A stretch of DNA of 64,000 nt from Pseudomonas umsongensis (lineage in GTDB: Bacteria > Pseudomonadota > Gammaproteobacteria > Pseudomonadales > Pseudomonadaceae). Made by a program: the position numbers and the translations under genes. Under the pieces are notes generated by a model, which was given only the letters and a program-made list of their open reading frames with translations, was not told the DNA's origin and did no database searches. The stretch spans positions 498,501 through 562,500 of the forward strand of contig NZ_NIWU01000003.1 in NCBI RefSeq assembly GCF_002236105.1. Direction: 5' to 3'. How positions within the stretch are numbered: position 1 is the first letter of the stretch; every line of letters begins with the position of its first letter. Below, in pieces: positions 62,921 through 64,000 of this stretch.

Positions 62921-63487
62921 ATGGCAGTCGAATTTCGTCCGGCAGTTCGCGCGGATGCGCGTGAGATTGCGCGTTTGTTCCAGATTTCATCGGAGGGCGC
63001 TGCGGATTACATCTGGAGCCAGATAGCAGAACCGGGGCAGGATCTGTTGGACGTCGGAGCCCTGCGTTACGCCCGCGACGATGTGGATTTTTCCTGGCAG
63101 AACTGCCTGATCGCCGAAGCTGAAGGTAAGGTCATTGGCATGCTGCACAGCTACGTGATGCGTCACGATCCGTTCGCGGCACCGGTGACCGACCCGGTGC
63201 TGGCGCCGTACGCCAAGATGGAAATCCCCGACACCCTTTATATTTCCAGCCTGGCGCTGCACGAAGGCTGGCGCAACCAGGGGCTGGGCAAGCAGTTCCT
63301 TGCCTACGCCTACGACCGCGCCAACCGGCTTGGGCTCAATGGCTTGAGCCTGATCGACTACGCCGCAAACACCGGTGCCCGGCGGTTCTATGAGCGCCAT
63401 GGTTTCCGTGTTGTCGATACCTGCCAGATTGCGCCGCATCCGATGATTCGAGTCACGGGAGAAGCCTATTTGATGTATCGGCCTTAA
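62921..63487 (+). CDS. GNAT family acetyltransferase
   Basis: A 188-residue acetyltransferase. VEFRPAVRADAREIARLFQISSEGAADYIWSQ starts the fold, TLYISSLALHEGWRNQGLGKQFLAYAYDRAN holds the acetyl-CoA loop RNQGLG (near residue 126), and ALSLIDYAANTGARRFYERHGF-type sequence closes it. It should acetylate an amine or protein; the substrate is not known. ATG 62921 has GGGCAGG upstream, while the frame overlaps etfB for 12 codons without a site. It lies 22 bases behind the beta subunit gene, so it may be the last gene of the dgc transcript. Confidence 0.85.
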   Translation: MAVEFRPAVRADAREIARLFQISSEGAADYIWSQIAEPGQDLLDVGALRYARDDVDFSWQNCLIAEAEGKVIGMLHSYVMRHDPFAAPVTDPVLAPYAKMEIPDTLYISSLALHEGWRNQGLGKQFLAYAYDRANRLGLNGLSLIDYAANTGARRFYERHGFRVVDTCQIAPHPMIRVTGEAYLMYRP

Positions 63488-63511
63488 CGGGCTGCCCGGT
63501 GGCGGGCGGCC

Positions 63512-63527
63512 CTATCAGATCTGATAG
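63512..63527. promoter_or_regulatory. 16-bp perfect palindrome after the dgc-etf operon
   Basis: CTATCAGATCTGATAG, 25 bases after the acetyltransferase stop. It could be a weak transcription end (no T-run follows) or a binding site; nothing more can be said. Confidence 0.45.
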
Positions 63528-63780
63528 TGTTGGCTTTAGTGGCGCTTTGTTAGGGTAGTTAACAGTTTGTACCCACCATCTTCGGCAGTGCCGTTAAAAC
63601 ACAGTGAGTCGTTTTAACAAGATTTTGCCTGGTTTACCCACAATCCCTGTTAGCTCTTCTGTGGATAACATGTTCGCCCCTCGCTATACCTCTTTAAAAC
63701 CGTGGGCTGCAAGCCTTAGGTCAAATTATAACCAGCATAAGATACGGTTTTTTCACACTTTTTTATCCAAAGCAGGCCCC

Positions 63781-63818
63781 TAGTTGCCCCCAAAGTCTGT
63801 TGGCGCTTCTGTGGATAA
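63781..63818. repeat. 38-bp direct repeat, copy 1
   Basis: Begins TAGTTGCCCCCAAAGTCTGT and ends in the DnaA box TGTGGATAA. It is identical over all 38 bases to 63963-64000. A decayed relative ending in CTCTTCTGTGGATAACATGTTCGC lies before it at about 63630-63677. Confidence 0.92.
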
Positions 63819-63962
63819 GATGTTCGCTTACCGCTGAGGGCCTTATAAACAGCGGCTTTCAGGATTCTGGTTAAAAATTGATCAAAGATGGCTTTTTAAC
63901 GGTTATCCCCTGCGTAAACCCTCAAAAATCGCGGCTTTCAGCGCTTTTCCACAGATGAACAA

Positions 63963-64000
63963 TAGTTGCCCCCAAAGTCTGTTGGCGCTTCTGTGGATAA
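63963..64000. repeat. 38-bp direct repeat, copy 2 (at window edge)
   Basis: Exact copy of 63781-63818, 182 bases downstream. The window ends with its last base, so more copies may follow. Confidence 0.92.

Larger units (their letters stand above)
63660..64000. other. Cluster of DnaA boxes with direct repeats
   Basis: In a 513-base gene-free, AT-richer stretch (63488-64000) the perfect DnaA box TTATCCACA occurs three times in the same orientation (as TGTGGATAA at 63660-63668, 63810-63818 and 63992-64000). Near matches are TTATCCAAA at 63763-63771 and TTTTCCACA at 63945-63953. Several TTTAAAA/GGTTAAAAATTGATCAAAGAT-like AT-rich blocks lie between. The pattern is that of an origin-like or DnaA-titrating site; the chromosomal origin itself would normally be beside dnaA, which is not here. 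Confidence 0.65.

Noticed and set aside
34168..63487. Choline-carnitine island as a horizontally acquired element
   Set aside because: Composition matches the rest, there are no integrase or att-like ends, and the order follows the standing locus of P. aeruginosa; it is core genome.

Overview
The window looks like a chromosomal segment of a fluorescent-group Pseudomonas. The coding density and GC are high, the gaps between genes are full of REP-type inverted repeats, and the gene order betT-betIBA / cbcVWX / sdaB / gbdR / cdh / caiX / cdhR / dgcAB-etf follows the choline-carnitine locus known from Pseudomonas aeruginosa. No rRNA, tRNA, CRISPR array, phage or intact insertion sequence was seen.

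Layout. 0-8 kb: end of an acyl-CoA thioesterase, a formate/nitrite-type channel, an MFS efflux pump, an EamA permease, a MAPEG protein, MltA lytic transglycosylase, a c-type cytochrome lipoprotein, a DUF1090 protein and the secondary DNA ligase LigB. 8-17 kb: a methyl-cycle and central-carbon block. sahR-metK form a minus-strand operon behind a near-perfect 30-bp palindrome, facing tkt, epd, pgk, two small lipoproteins (one MliC-like) and class II fba. 17-19.5 kb: a visibly AT-richer patch with two unrecognised small proteins, followed by a family 7 alginate lyase. 19.8-34 kb: a REC-PAS-GGDEF-EAL protein, a YgjP-type metalloprotein with a small winged-helix protein, an ElaA-like acetyltransferase, a periplasmic binding protein, YccS, a BaiN/HI0933-type flavoprotein, DbpA, an MdtD-like pump and a second, non-housekeeping TldD/TldE pair.

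34-63.5 kb is one metabolic island. BetT and the CbcXWV transporter import choline. BetA and BetB oxidise it to glycine betaine under BetI, whose 20-bp palindromic operator is visible. GbdR is the betaine/dimethylglycine activator and has a good sigma-54 promoter. caiX-cdhC-cdhA-cdhB plus gamma-butyrobetaine dioxygenase, with divergent cdhR, feed gamma-butyrobetaine and carnitine into betaine. The block M19-like protein, DUF5943, dgcA, dgcB, ETF alpha, ETF beta demethylates dimethylglycine and passes electrons to an ETF. SdaB deaminates the serine formed at the end of the route.

Points that stand out: a cluster of perfect DnaA boxes with a 38-bp direct repeat at the right edge; a candidate small RNA with a strong terminator between gbdR and the carnitine operon; the M19-like protein without its HxD metal motif and DgcA with one Fe-S cysteine replaced by Ala; an EAL domain with Asn to Ser in the NLS motif; and the AT-rich patch. 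Gene starts were set by ribosome-binding-site position and family length. No database search was possible, so names rest on recognised motifs and gene order.
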